Positions 1 to 10,229 of a DNA stretch of 64,000 nucleotides are shown here, piece by piece. Under the pieces are notes generated by a model that saw only the letters and a program-made list of their open reading frames with translations, had not been told where the DNA came from and did not search any database. Positions within the stretch are counted from its first letter, which is position 1. Each line of letters opens with the position of its first letter. This stretch comes from Corbicula japonica. Lineage: Eukaryota; Mollusca; Bivalvia; Venerida; Cyrenidae. Made by a program: the position numbers and the translations under genes. Location of the stretch: positions 174,803-238,802 of the forward strand of contig JAZAYU010000061.1 of the NCBI GenBank assembly GCA_038501625.1, read 5' to 3'.

Positions 1-480
1 ATCTAAGACTCTCTTAAATTTAGTCTTAACATTTTGAGAATGTGCTACAAATTTGTTGTTGTTGTTGTTCTTGTTGTTGTTTTACTTACAAACAGTGAAT
101 AACATATTCAGAAAAGCCTGATTTTCAAAGTGCTATAAAGTAAGAAAGTTTATTTGGCACTATCCATAAAATGACAAAATTTACCCTATAAAATCTTCCA
201 GAGCAAAGTTTATATTGCATAACACAGATCTGCTTAGCAAAGTTCATCAGGTCATTGTCCAGCAGCTGGAGCTATAATAAACTGGTAAACACAAATATAG
301 CTGAAGACAGGTAGAAATATTGGATTTTGACACTTGAAATTTTCACCCTGCTACTAAAATTTTTGTTTCAAATTTTATCACTGAACAACCAGTGAATGAA
401 TTGTTCAGGAAAGATTGAATTTTAAGATGGTATAAAGGTTGTGTCAAAATCTGGTTGATAACTGTAGAAAATCAAAGGTT
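1..480. other. Unassigned AT-rich DNA
   Basis: No gene or recognisable element is seen. A short (TTG)n microsatellite lies at about 52-82. The right edge runs into the pearl-like repeat that follows. Confidence 0.5.
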
Positions 481-647
481 AAAAACAGAATTTAAAAAAA
501 AATTAAAATCCCCAGGGTGGGGCCCCTGGTCAATTTAACAACATGATTTTAATAATTTGTGTAGAAATTATCAATATCAATATTCATACCAAATTTCATG
601 ACAATCGGACAAAAAATGTAACCTCTATTGCTTTAACAAAATTTACC

Positions 648-677
648 TTAGGGTTAGGGTTTAGGGTTAGGGTTAGG
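648..677 (+). repeat. Interstitial telomere-like TTAGGG block, copy 1
   Basis: Five TTAGGG-type units with one extra T lie between TTTACC and TAAAAAGG. The motif equals the metazoan telomere repeat, but here it sits inside a core unit of a dispersed repeat. The same 30 bases recur 150 bp downstream, so the block was copied with its host unit. Confidence 0.85.
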
Positions 678-797
678 TAAAAAGGCCCATAACTCTGCCA
701 AAAATAATCCGATCAGAAATTCCTTAAGATATGCACAACTAGGCTTGGTGATAAACACTCCTGTGAAGTTTCAATGAAATGTCTCAAGTGGTTTACC

Positions 798-827
798 TTA
801 GGGTTAGGGTTTAGGGTTAGGGTTAGG
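798..827 (+). repeat. Interstitial telomere-like TTAGGG block, copy 2
   Basis: Identical in sequence and flanks to the block at 648-677, including the same extra T. In the third core unit the corresponding position reads GGAGAAGAAGCGAGG-type sequence, so the telomere-like block replaces or interrupts that part. Confidence 0.85.
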
Positions 828-1240
828 TAAAAAGGCCCATAACTCTGTCAAAAATAATCTGATCAGAAATTCCTTAGGATATGCACAACTAGGCTTGGTG
901 ACAAGCACTCCTGTGTAGTTTCAATGAAATCCCTCAAGCGGTTTCGGAGAAGAAGCGAGGAGAAGATTTTGCTAAAAAGGGCCATAACTCAGCCAAAAAT
1001 AATCCGAGCAGAAATTCCTGATGATATGCACAACTAGGCTTGATGACAAACACTCCAGTGAAGTTTCAAAGAAATCCCTCAAGCGGTTTTGGAGAAGAAG
1101 CGAGGACAAGATTATTTTGGATGGACGGACGGACGGTCCGATTACTTTATGCCTCCCTTCGGGGGCATAAAAACATGTTGTCACACTACATGTAAGTTCA
1201 TAGAAATATTTGTTACATGAACAAACTACTGAGTATCACG

Positions 1241-1660
1241 AAGTATTACAATTTATCATGAACTACTATAGTGTATATATCATGAACTACATTGGTGTAC
1301 CATGGTTTATCAGGAACTGTAACATTGGTGTACCAATTTGGTATATCATGAACTACATTGGTGTACCATGGTTTATCAGGAACTACATTGGTGTACCATG
1401 GTTTATCAGGAACTACATTGGTGTACCATGGTATATCATGAACTACATTTGTTTACCATGGTATATCATGAACTACATTGGTTTACCATGGTATATCATG
1501 AACTACATTTGTTTACCATGGTATATCATGAACTACATTGGTTTACCATGGTATATCATGAACTACTTTGGTTTACCATGGTATATCATGAACTACATTG
1601 GTTTATCATGGTATATCATGAACTACTATGGTGTACCATGGTATATCATGTACATGTACT
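1241..1660. repeat. 30-bp satellite array
   Basis: About 14 head-to-tail units of 30 bp are built around CATGAACTACATTGG and TACCATGGTATAT. Each unit contains an NcoI-type CCATGG palindrome. Variants alternate in a two-unit pattern (ACATTTG/ACATTGG) in the middle. The unit is divisible by three, so two plus-strand frames stay open across it, but the ten-residue repeat has no recognisable domain and no splice or promoter context. It is read as non-coding. Confidence 0.9.
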
Positions 1661-1736
1661 ACCAGCGTTTCTAACATTTCAAAATCCCAATCGAACATTG
1701 GTGCCAAAATTGATTATTCCCTGAATTCTGGTTCAC

Positions 1737-2085
1737 ATGTTCAGCGACTTCCGGTCCCCACATATAGCGCATTTCAATCTCCCAATCCCTAGTGAACTCC
1801 TGCCTTGTGGCATATTTTCTTGTCGGCAATATCCTACAACCTCCCAACAGATTAATGATTTTCGAGCTTTAGACCAAAAAATTCTTCGACCTTTTTTTCA
1901 GAGCGGAACACCACATATGAAGTTTACCGCGATTGGCATCTTTGTTGTAATACACAAGCATAACATGCATTTTAAATATGACGTAGTCGTTAAAAACAGT
2001 AATCAGCAGCAAGTCATAGCAATTGTAAAGTGAATTATTTAGATCTTTGAACATGTATTAACTCTCCGAATTTCGGGAGGTAAGT
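1737..2085 (+). promoter_or_regulatory. Candidate promoter and first exon with splice donor
   Basis: This stretch has more CpG than its surroundings and contains GCGACTTCCGG (an ETS-type ACTTCCGG site) near 1742. It ends with a strong donor, GGGAG followed by GTAAGTAT, at 2077. A 98-codon frame from 1737 stops at 2033, before the donor, and resembles no known protein. ETS sites plus CpG followed by a good donor are common at animal promoters. That reading is inference, since no transcript evidence is available. Confidence 0.25.
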
Positions 2086-2441
2086 ATTCACTTTACATAT
2101 TAACTAAACGTCGATCGTTCGCTTTGTAACAAGATATTATAGTTTTTAATTTGTTTGAAATAATATTCAATTCTTTACCGGATGAAGTAAATCTTAAATC
2201 TATACAAAATTACATAATTTAAATCTACATATGCAACATTTATTTCCAGTCTACAACAGTTTTCATTAAATATCATGACTGACCCCATCTTGTTGAAGAA
2301 AATCATTGTACACTGTGGTCTAAAACAATGGTGCAATTTAACACAACATGGTAATGGTACTGGGACCATCCATTTTGTCACTGGGAGTTTCTTTAACTTC
2401 ATGAATACACCTGTAATCAAATTAGAAGCATAGATCAAAAT

Positions 2442-2546
2442 AAGCCGGCACATTAATGCCATCTGATCTGGATCTATGCTGTTCGCTTCTTCATCAAAAA
2501 TAACCTACAGGATAATGATCTGGATCTACACTGGTTGCCCATGTAT
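2442..2546. mobile_element. Degraded fragment of the TTAA MITE family
   Basis: GCCGGCACATTAATGCC, GATCTGGATCT, TGTTCGC and a degraded AATAACCTA spacer match the interior of the intact MITE at 46139-46372. Both ends are lost and substitutions are frequent, so this is an old copy. Confidence 0.6.
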
Positions 2547-2574
2547 AAAGACATATCTATTAGGTAATAGGTTA

Positions 2575-2854
2575 GGGGCGTCCGTGGCCGAGTGGTTAAG
2601 GTTTCCGACTGACAATCACTTGCCGTTCACCGCTGTGAGTTCGAGACCTACCAGGGTCAAGATCTTTCATGTGAGGAAGCTAACCAGCTAGCTTGCGGAA
2701 CGTCGGTGGTTCTACCCAGGTGCCCGCTCGAGCCTTAAAATTGCCCAGAGGGGCACCTGGGGTCTTCCTCCACCATGGGAAGCTGGTATGTCCACACCAT
2801 AATGTCCTCGTTCAGAGGCGGGAGGGACATAAAACTGGGAAGTAAAAACAACAA
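2575..2854 (+). mobile_element. tRNA-derived SINE (V-SINE/RUDI-like), complete
   Basis: The tRNA-like head has box A TGGCCGAGTGG (2585-2595) and box B GAGTTCGAGACC (2637-2648), the internal RNA polymerase III promoter. A tRNA-Ser-like origin is likely. The body contains GGTTCTACCCAGGTGCCCGC and GGGGCACCTGGGG, which can pair, and CTTCCTCCACCAT. This resembles the conserved V-SINE region of the molluscan RUDI SINE, named from memory of the family. The tail is AAGTAAAAACAACAA. A perfect 13-bp target duplication, AGGTAATAGGTTA, lies at 2562-2574 and 2855-2867, as expected for LINE-driven insertion. The clean duplication suggests fairly recent insertion. Confidence 0.88.
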
Positions 2855-2867
2855 AGGTAATAGGTTA

Positions 2868-3622
2868 AGTCATATATTGTGCTCAACTGTTATTTGAGCT
2901 GGACCATTAATTGTTTGCAGGGTTGTTTAACAGAAATTAGTCCCAGGTTGATCTGGGTCAGAAATGTGACAAAATCTACTCAATTTCTTAACTGATTAAT
3001 ACTGTTGAAATTTTAACTTAGTTCAACTTTGAATAATTTTAAGTTGTACGTGTAATGTCTACTTAAACAAAACTTTAACTGGTACTTAATCAAGGCGATG
3101 GTGCTAATTAGGTAAGCCTAAAGTCACCCAAACATGCTTATGCGACACATAAAATCCTTAACCCAGTAAGTTAATGTTATTTTTTTTACTCACCTTCCTT
3201 TTAATTTGAGCCTGTCCAGGTATTGTTCTTTGGGTTTTTTAATTAAAGTAAATTTGGCCGTTAAATGTAATCCAATCCACTGACGAAACTGCATTCAACT
3301 GTACCAATATTTTAGTGTTAAACGGCCATTGTCTTCACCAAAATCACCACGACGTACCAAGTTTAAAAGTAAATATCTTTCTAGAGAAAGCGAATTGGAA
3401 GCTGTGATTACAAATAATTACAGGGAAATAATTGAACTTTATCATGGAATATTTCAAATATTTCAGATTTGGTAATAAAAACGGATATTTGTGGCCAATT
3501 CATCAAATGACATATTTTGTCAAAAAATTCAACACTTTTTCTGCAATTTCTCTGTAAATAATATCCTGTTCACGTCAAGATTTCATTAGTAGAGTCCTTA
3601 AGAAACAGTGAATCAAAATGTA
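2868..3622. other. Unassigned AT-rich DNA
   Basis: No gene or element is assigned. A possible minus-strand splice donor (GGAAG followed by GTGAGT, near 3193) is preceded by about 12 open codons, but no convincing acceptor is seen. Confidence 0.4.
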
Positions 3623-3624
3623 TA

Positions 3625-5218
3625 CCGACATCGTTTAAATATAAGCCGCACTTTTTTTCCAGGATTTGGCGAAAAAAAGTTGGGGTGCGGCTTATACATA
3701 GGTTTAGGTTCCCAAGACTTTTTTCTATGCCTTCAAAACACCGATTTTTTTACCGCGGCGAAATTGTCAAGCGCACCGGTATACGGACGCTGAACGAGAT
3801 ATTTGTCACGTCTTACGCTTTTTTTTTCGAAAATATTTTTTGATAGGTAAAAACAATGTACTAAATAATAAACTATTATTGAAATCTTTTGCTCTTCTTT
3901 TTATTTAGAGTACCGGTAATTACAATTAAAATAATCATCAGTTTGCAACTTGTCATGATCTCCAATCCGGGGACGTTTCTATGCAACGAGGTAATCAATG
4001 TGCGAACGAAAATAATTATGATTGCCACAGGCAAACAACTGCTTAGAAATGCTGTCACAAACTTTACTGCAAATACAATTACCGGTACGTAAAAAATCAG
4101 CGACGTTTACGAACAACAAAGTAAAATAATTATTATTTACCGAACGCTAACATATTCCAACATTTAAAATATATACTAATCTTTAATTTATTGCTGTGAT
4201 CACATTTCAGTAATTATTGCATCACACAAGCTTAAACTGACACGCGCACACTACCAGGTAGATCAAACGTTTTTATAGCAGAGCCGAAATAAACACGGAT
4301 GTTTTTTTCGAGCCGACAACGTCTTTTGAAGTTGCGTTTGATGTTCGGCGGTATCGATTTTTTTGCCTCGATACGCAATAAACATTATGGTCATGTTTTT
4401 TGTAAGGGATACATGCGGTTTTTATAAGTTAACGGCTGTTTTTCAAATTATGATTATAAATGTAATAATTAAAGATAAATGGAAATAAAATGCGGATTTC
4501 GTAAGAACCGATATCACCATCAAGGTAATTTTTTTAACTTATTTAAATCATGCAAACTGGCTTTTACCAGTGTTTTACGTATTTTATGGAACAAGTGGGG
4601 TCCACGAGTCGATCGCGTTTCATTTAATTACGCGTATATCAGATTGATTACTTCAAGTAAAACGTGTATCGGTAAAATCACAGTGACCGTAATGTGTAAA
4701 AAACTGTGAAAGCCAGATGACATGTTTAAGATTCCCTTGGTAAAATCAGTGTCACCCTTAATTGGCAGCTTGGTCTCACCTGCCTTAGACGGTATGTCAC
4801 TTGACTAAGGTGTGAAAACTGAAAGCATGATGCCATGTTAGAGATTCTTATGGAATGTTTGACAAGATATTGAGATGACACGGTCGACTCGAATTTTATT
4901 TAAAACTCCCACATTTTGGTCAAATGTCATTTGCGCCAATTTTCTCGAATATTACTCATCAGTTAAAATGACTAAACCTTCAAATTGTGAAACATAATAA
5001 TTATCATGGGTCAAACACGTATCTACTACACTGAAAAAGTATAGCTGGCTGTTGTTGCCTACGCTGTGGCACACGGGAACCGGCGATTCAAAATGGCGAC
5101 CGGTCTGAAAAAGAGACCCCGGCTTATACATAGAGTTAGGCTTTTTTCACCCATTTCCTTCGGGGTTTTGGGGGGTGCGGCTTATATACGAGTGCGGTTT
5201 ATATTTAGACGGTGACGG
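3625..5218. mobile_element. 1.6-kb TA-flanked DNA transposon, non-autonomous
   Basis: Terminal inverted repeats of 27 bp match at 23 positions. The left end starts CCGACATCG and the right end, reversed, starts CCGTCACCG; both continue to AAATATAA and CCGCAC. TA flanks both ends (3623-3624 and 5219-5220), the Tc1/mariner target. Subterminal TGCGGCTTATA motifs occur at both ends. No transposase frame is recognised inside. About 250 bp of the interior (4130-4390) is clearly related to 13080-13400 in the element at 12675-13841, including ATAGCAGAGCCGA, although the two elements have different ends. A pogo/Tigger-type origin is likely but inferred. Confidence 0.8.
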
Positions 5219-5220
5219 TA

Positions 5221-5557
5221 TTTTTGTCCGCTAAGATATTGCGGGAAAATGTAAAAATCAGGCCAATACTCGCCGAAAAACGTTCATGTACACAAGCAAC
5301 TGCTGTCGGCTTACCCATGGCATTCACCTTATCGGGTTGAACAGTGTGATAATGTCCTCAAATTTATGACGTCATTTCAAAGATTGAAGTCTGAACTGTC
5401 CGAAGGTACCTTTTCCCGTGACTCACCCCATATGACATACACTGTGCTCAGCACTTAAAGGTAATGGCAAAATGCATTTACAAGAAATTTCTATCTTTTG
5501 TGTTTCTACTTAACTGAATATCAGTATACTTTAAACATGCTCTATGAACATATTGCT
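5221..5557. other. Unassigned spacer
   Basis: Between a DNA transposon and a MITE. Nothing recognisable is seen on either strand. Confidence 0.4.
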
Positions 5558-5561
5558 TTAA

Positions 5562-5794
5562 CCCTTTTCTGTACAGACACACCTTTATTGCGAGGGCGAA
5601 CAGTTTAGATCCAGATCAGCCGGCACATCCGTGCCGTCCGATCAGGATCTAAACTGTTCGATTTTTGATTCATTAGGTTATTTCTGACCAAAATTGACCA
5701 GTGCAAATCCTGATCAGACCGCACGGATGTGCCGGCTGATCTGGATCTACACTGGTCTCACATGCGTAAACATGCGTATATATCCAGGAAAGGG
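5562..5794 (+). mobile_element. TTAA MITE, complete copy
   Basis: A 233-bp copy with TTAA on both sides (5558-5561 and 5795-5798) and ends CCCTTTTC/GGAAAGGG. The GAACAGTTTAG hairpin comes first, then the spacer with GGTTATTTCTGACC, then the GACCAGTG hairpin. Strand is given as + when the GAACAGTTTAG hairpin comes first. Confidence 0.92.
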
Positions 5795-5798
5795 TTAA

Positions 5799-7290
5799 AA
5801 CTAAGAGTTGTCTTGAATTTGCTATGAACAGGTTGCTTTAAAATCAAGAATGCCATTCATTCACAAGTGCCACAAAAAACCTAATATCCTTTATTTACCA
5901 AAGAATAAATTTAATCTATCTTTTACCTTGTGAAATGGGTGTGTGAGATTGTATTCTTGTTCACATAAAAAATGCATCTTTTTACTTTTTATAAATCTAA
6001 CAAAGAATTTTTAAAAGTCATATCTTTTGATAATATATCTTAACATTAGATTAACAATTTTTTACCTTTCACCTTACCGCCATTTTCAATTACATTTGTA
6101 ATTCCTAGAAAAGATTTTCACTATTTAACTTTCTCACCTTTTTTCCTCTTAATATTCCTTTATTTGTTATTAACACCACCAAATATGAATAATAAAATCC
6201 ATGGAATGTACTCCGATTCACATTTTTAAATCAAACTTCACAATTTTTAGTATTCATTCGTTTTTTCCGCCTTGAACAAGCTTGCAGCTACATTCATCAT
6301 AAAAAAATGCAGTTACGTTGCACATAAGTTTTGATCTATACTGCATCATATTATGTCTGTCTGAAGTTTTAAAACCCAAGAAAATTATTTCCTTTCTAAA
6401 AATAGACCTATTACTTCACTGCAGCGGAAAAAAGCTACCTAATAGAAAGCCCAGACAGTGAGGAAAAAAATAAGGTAATGTTATAATATACATCATTCGC
6501 ATAATGCAAATGCATGCACCGTCTGCAGTTGAGAAAAAAAACACTCACTGCAGCGATCGACTGGTTTTTCCAATAACATGTTTTATACATTTTCCCCTAT
6601 GCAATCAAATACTGACTGGTTTTTTTTAATGAAAAAAACCATTGAAGGTACAAGCTTAGCTAAACTGCACTGCATCTTTGAGAGGATTTTTTTTATTGCA
6701 TGTATCGATATCTTTTGTCTCTTATTAAGTGTTAAGAAATTCATTATTTGTATAGTATTCATGCCCAAATAAAAATTTAAACTTGATAAATGTTCTTAAT
6801 ATGTACTCATGAGAACATCCTGCTAATTAATTCCCCACTTAATTTAAACATTGATAAGATTTATAAGTTTACGGCAACTGCAATAAAAAGTGACACTTAA
6901 AAACTGTTTTCACTGCACCACATTGCAGCTAATAAAAATTCAAATTAGATTATGTATACCAGACTAAAAGTTGCACATGCATTTTTATCAGCTATAAAAA
7001 TGCAGTATACATCAAATGTAAACTTTATCAGTATTTAAGTAATACAAACAGAAAAATGCATGCAGGTTAAAAGGGATCATCTGTTCTTCAATTTTCAATA
7101 GAAAAGCTGGGGTGGACAAGCATATTCAAACAAAGGGGCAGCAGAATACAGGTGCAGACTTGTGACTGTCATAAAAAGAGGGAGATTTTAGCTTAAATAA
7201 TGTAAATATGTGCAGACACTTTACATACCAGACAGGCTGTAGTTTTTCAATCTAACCTGGCTAAAATAGTTTAGACTCTATTCATGATGT
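5799..7290. other. Unassigned AT-rich DNA
   Basis: About 1.5 kb, strongly AT-rich, with many short A and T runs. No exon with paired splice sites, no tandem repeat and no element ends are found. It is probably intronic or intergenic. Confidence 0.5.
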
Positions 7291-7294
7291 TTAA

Positions 7295-7523
7295 CCCTTT
7301 AGTTCTCAGGTATGGATTTTATTGCGTGACCTGTGTAGATCCAGATCTACCCGAACATCTATGCCATAGGATCAGGATCTACAATTTTCACTTTTAGATA
7401 ACCATAAGGTTATATCTGACCAGTAAGCAATTAGTGTAAAACCAGATCAGATGGCATGGATGTGCTAGCTGATCTGGATCTACACTGGTCACACATGCAA
7501 TAAAACCTGTATGTACAGAGGGT
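7295..7523. mobile_element. TTAA MITE, diverged copy
   Basis: Starts TTTAACCCTTT and retains GTAGATCCAGATC, AGGATCTAC, TAAGGTTATATCTGACC and CTGATCTGGATC in family order. The right end is degraded around CAGAGGGTACC. Many substitutions mark it as older than the copies at 46 or 55 kb. Confidence 0.75.
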
Positions 7524-7548
7524 ACCGAGGGTAATACGACACCGAATC

Positions 7549-7615
7549 TCACTAAAGTCAGCCAATATGTTAGATCTGATGACGGCCCGCAGACACCATA
7601 CATATGCTCAATAGC
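7549..7615. repeat. Dispersed repeat, shared with 28283-28360
   Basis: ACTAAAGTCAG, TGTTAGATCTGATGACGGCC and GCAGACACCATACATA occur in the same order at 28283-28360. TTAGATCTGA lies in a small inverted repeat. The family is not identified. Confidence 0.7.
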
Positions 7616-9338
7616 AGTGAGCATGATTTATAACTTTCGCAAAATGATCTGAAGATGTCATTACATAACGGGTTTTTCTGCCTATTTTGGGAAAAGGAGT
7701 CTGGGCATATGGGGAATTTTTTATCGATAAAAATGCCTAATTTGGGAATTTTCACATCGATAAAATGGTCCATTTTGGGAAATTTTAGTATGCAATTATT
7801 AAGCTTAAATCAGTCTATTTTTACAATACCAATATACTTTTACTTGCTTTCGGTCTTTATTCAAACAAACAATACAAAACTGTTAACTAAACATATGTAG
7901 CCAACTGTTATTAGAAAATAATTTTCTCATTTTAATTATTATTTGAAAATTTTGAAATTTAATTTTTTTTATAAAATAGTGAAACTGTAGTAAATTTAAT
8001 GGTTAATTTCGTGAATTATCTAAACAGACCAGAAAAACATAAGTTTTTACTGTAGTACTTATTGTTGTGCAAAGCAATCATAGTCGCAAAAATACATTAC
8101 AAAAGGAATTAAGTGTCTAACGAGTCGGATTATAATGCATCATCTACTGCAGTTCTGTGTACTTTATGCAAAGTTATGCAAAGGAGTTAATAATTAATTC
8201 ATATAATTTATAGCTATAATGTTGAAAGAAGGTCAGGAAAAAATTCGTGCTTACATCAGGGTCACTAAACACTTGCAATTTCTAGACAAAGGGAAGTCAC
8301 TCTTCTGTTAACTGTGTATTTCGCGATTTTTGCCAATTATGGAAAGAAAATATGTATTCAATTGGGAAAAATGAAAACTGGATATTATTGGGAACAGGGC
8401 CTTTTGCTTTGGGAACAGCACCGTTTTCTGGAGGCGCAGTGCTGAAAAACCCCTGCATTAGATATGAATGCAATACTACATAAAACACATATCTTTAGTA
8501 AAATATGTCTTATGCAGGCTGTAAACACTTTCCATGGTTTAAAATACTATGTTTACTTTCACTTTTGTGATTTTGTAGGCGACAATCTGATTGATTCAAA
8601 GGGTAAGTGATAAAAGCATGTTTAAGTTACTGGTCGTCAGATCCTGATAGCGTAGCGGTTTTCAAGAGATGATTTTAATCTGATTGTACGACACCTAGAC
8701 AGGCAATCTCCAGCACCCTGTCAAAAAAACAAAAAGTTGTTACACTGCAAAGAAATTTCTCCATTGATACAAAAATGGTTTACTTTAAAACGTTGACTTT
8801 CTGCCACCGGAACATCTCACATATTGTTTGTGATTAATTCTGTGTACAACAGAGATTGGTGGTGTCTGTTTTATTTATTTTTTATTATGAATATTTTTCA
8901 TTTAAATCTTCTTAGTTCAATATCTTGTTAATTTACTTATATTTTTTAAGCAAAAAAACCCCACTTTTTTATGAAATATTTTTATTTATTTTATAACAAA
9001 CTCTCGATTGAAGCCTCCAATATTTGTTATTATATGCTAATACTGGATACCCTCATGTGTATTAGGACGATTGACTGTTTGCAATAATTTACCGTATCTT
9101 AAGCTGGGTAAAGTAAAAGTTCGAAAACATAATGCGTTTTATACCATTTATTTTACAAAATTAATTCATTTTATATACATATTGAACAGAATTTTAAATG
9201 AAGTGACGCGCATTTACCGCCATTTTGTTTTGTTTTTAAAGGGGTACCAAATGGGAAAAACATTCAACTTATCCATACATTAACAGTGTACATGTATCAA
9301 CCAATCAAAATCAAAATTGCTTTGCAGTGTAATAAAAT
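7616..9338. other. Unassigned AT-rich DNA with one duplicated 67-mer
   Basis: No gene is recognised. It holds copy 1 of a 67-bp exact duplication (8043-8109) and a possible plus-strand micro-exon at 8579-8602. The micro-exon is preceded by TTGTGATTTTGTAG and followed by GTAAGTGA; its 24 bases have an open frame in one phase only as part of an unknown transcript. Confidence 0.4.
8043..8109. repeat. 67-bp exact direct duplication, copy 1
   Basis: Begins GTTTTTACTGTAGTACTTAT and ends ACATTACAAAAGGAAT. It is identical over 67 bp to 9469-9535, 1.4 kb away. The flanks of the two copies are unrelated. Confidence 0.9.
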
Positions 9339-9468
9339 CCTTTCCTCCATATATACGCATTTTTATGCATGTGCGACCAGTGTAGATCCAGATCAGCAGG
9401 CACATCCATGCCATCTGATAAGGACCTGCACCAGTCGGATTATGGTCAGAAATAACTCTAATGAATCA
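9339..9468 (-). mobile_element. TTAA MITE, truncated half copy
   Basis: Starts CCTTTCCTCCATATATACG and keeps the GACCAGTG hairpin and part of the central spacer (GGTCAGAAATAACTCTAATG). It then breaks off and joins the duplicated 67-mer. The missing half is not found nearby. Confidence 0.85.
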
Positions 9469-9535
9469 GTTTTTACTGTAGTACTTATTGTTGTGCAAAG
9501 CAATCATAGTCGCAAAAATACATTACAAAAGGAAT
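9469..9535. repeat. 67-bp exact direct duplication, copy 2
   Basis: Identical to 8043-8109. It lies exactly between the truncated MITE and the first unit of the 39-bp array, so it marks the junction where the MITE was cut. Confidence 0.9.
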
Positions 9536-10229
9536 GTCTTAAAGCAGCTAGAATAACTGGGCAAACTATTAATGTCTTACAACAGCTAGGATAATTTGGA
9601 CAAACTATAAATGTCTTAAAGCAGCTAGAATAACTGGGAAAAACTATAAATGTCTTAAAGCAGCAAGAATGATATGGGACAAACTATTAATGTCTTAAAG
9701 CAGCTAGAACAACTGGGACAAACTATTAATGTCTTAAAGCAGCAAGAATACCTGGGACAAACTATTAATGTCTTAAAGCACCTAGAATACCTGAGACAAA
9801 CTATTAATGCCATAAAGCAGCTATAATACCTGGGACAAACTATTAATGTCTTAAAGCAGCAAGAATACCTGGGACAAACTATTTATGCCATAAAGCAGCT
9901 ATAATACCTGGGACAAACTATCAATGTCTCACAGCAGGTAGGATACCTGGGACAAACTATTAATGTCTTAAAGCAGCTAGAATACCTGGGAAAATCTATT
10001 AATGTCTTACAACAGCTAGAATACCTGGGACAAACTATTAATGTCTTAAAGCAGCTAGAATACCTGAGACAAACTATTAATGTCATAGAGCAGCTAGAAT
10101 ACCTGGGACAAATGTCTTAAAGCAGCTAGAATACCTGAGACAAACTATTAATGTCATAGAGCAGCTAGAATACCTGGGACAAACTATAAATGTCTTAAAG
10201 CAGCTAGAATACCTGGGAGAAACTATTAA
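9536..10229. repeat. 39-bp satellite array, left part
   Basis: About 18 units of 39 bp around GTCTTAAAGCAGCTAGAATA and CCTGGGACAAACTATTAAT. Some units are shortened. A 13-residue repeat frame is open on both strands in places because 39 is divisible by three. The array continues at 11737 beyond an inserted element. Confidence 0.93.

Larger units (their letters stand above)
480..1175 (+). mobile_element. Pearl-like (Helentron-type) repeat element
   Basis: About three core units of roughly 150-165 bp begin with a GGCCCATAACTCTG-like motif (near 682, 832 and 978). They are followed by a GGACGGAC tract at about 1121-1137 and a terminal hairpin in which TTTATGCC pairs with GGGGGCATAAA (about 1147-1174). 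Core units, then a microsatellite-like tract, then a hairpin is the layout described for pearl elements of bivalves. Placement in that group is inferred from layout only. No transposase is encoded, so the element would be non-autonomous. The two left units carry a telomere-like block in place of the sequence found in the third unit. Confidence 0.6.

Noticed and set aside
648..827. True chromosome end
   Set aside because: Only two 30-bp blocks inside a dispersed repeat, with ordinary DNA on both sides.
1210..1724. Two overlapping open frames of 154 and 128 codons
   Set aside because: Both lie on the 30-bp satellite, and two frames being open at once argues against coding.
2575..2660. Functional tRNA-Ser gene
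   Set aside because: It is the head of a SINE with its own target duplication; the arms are degenerate.
3194..3235. Minus-strand exon before a GTGAGT donor
   Set aside because: The frame is open for about 12 codons, but no acceptor with a pyrimidine tract is found.
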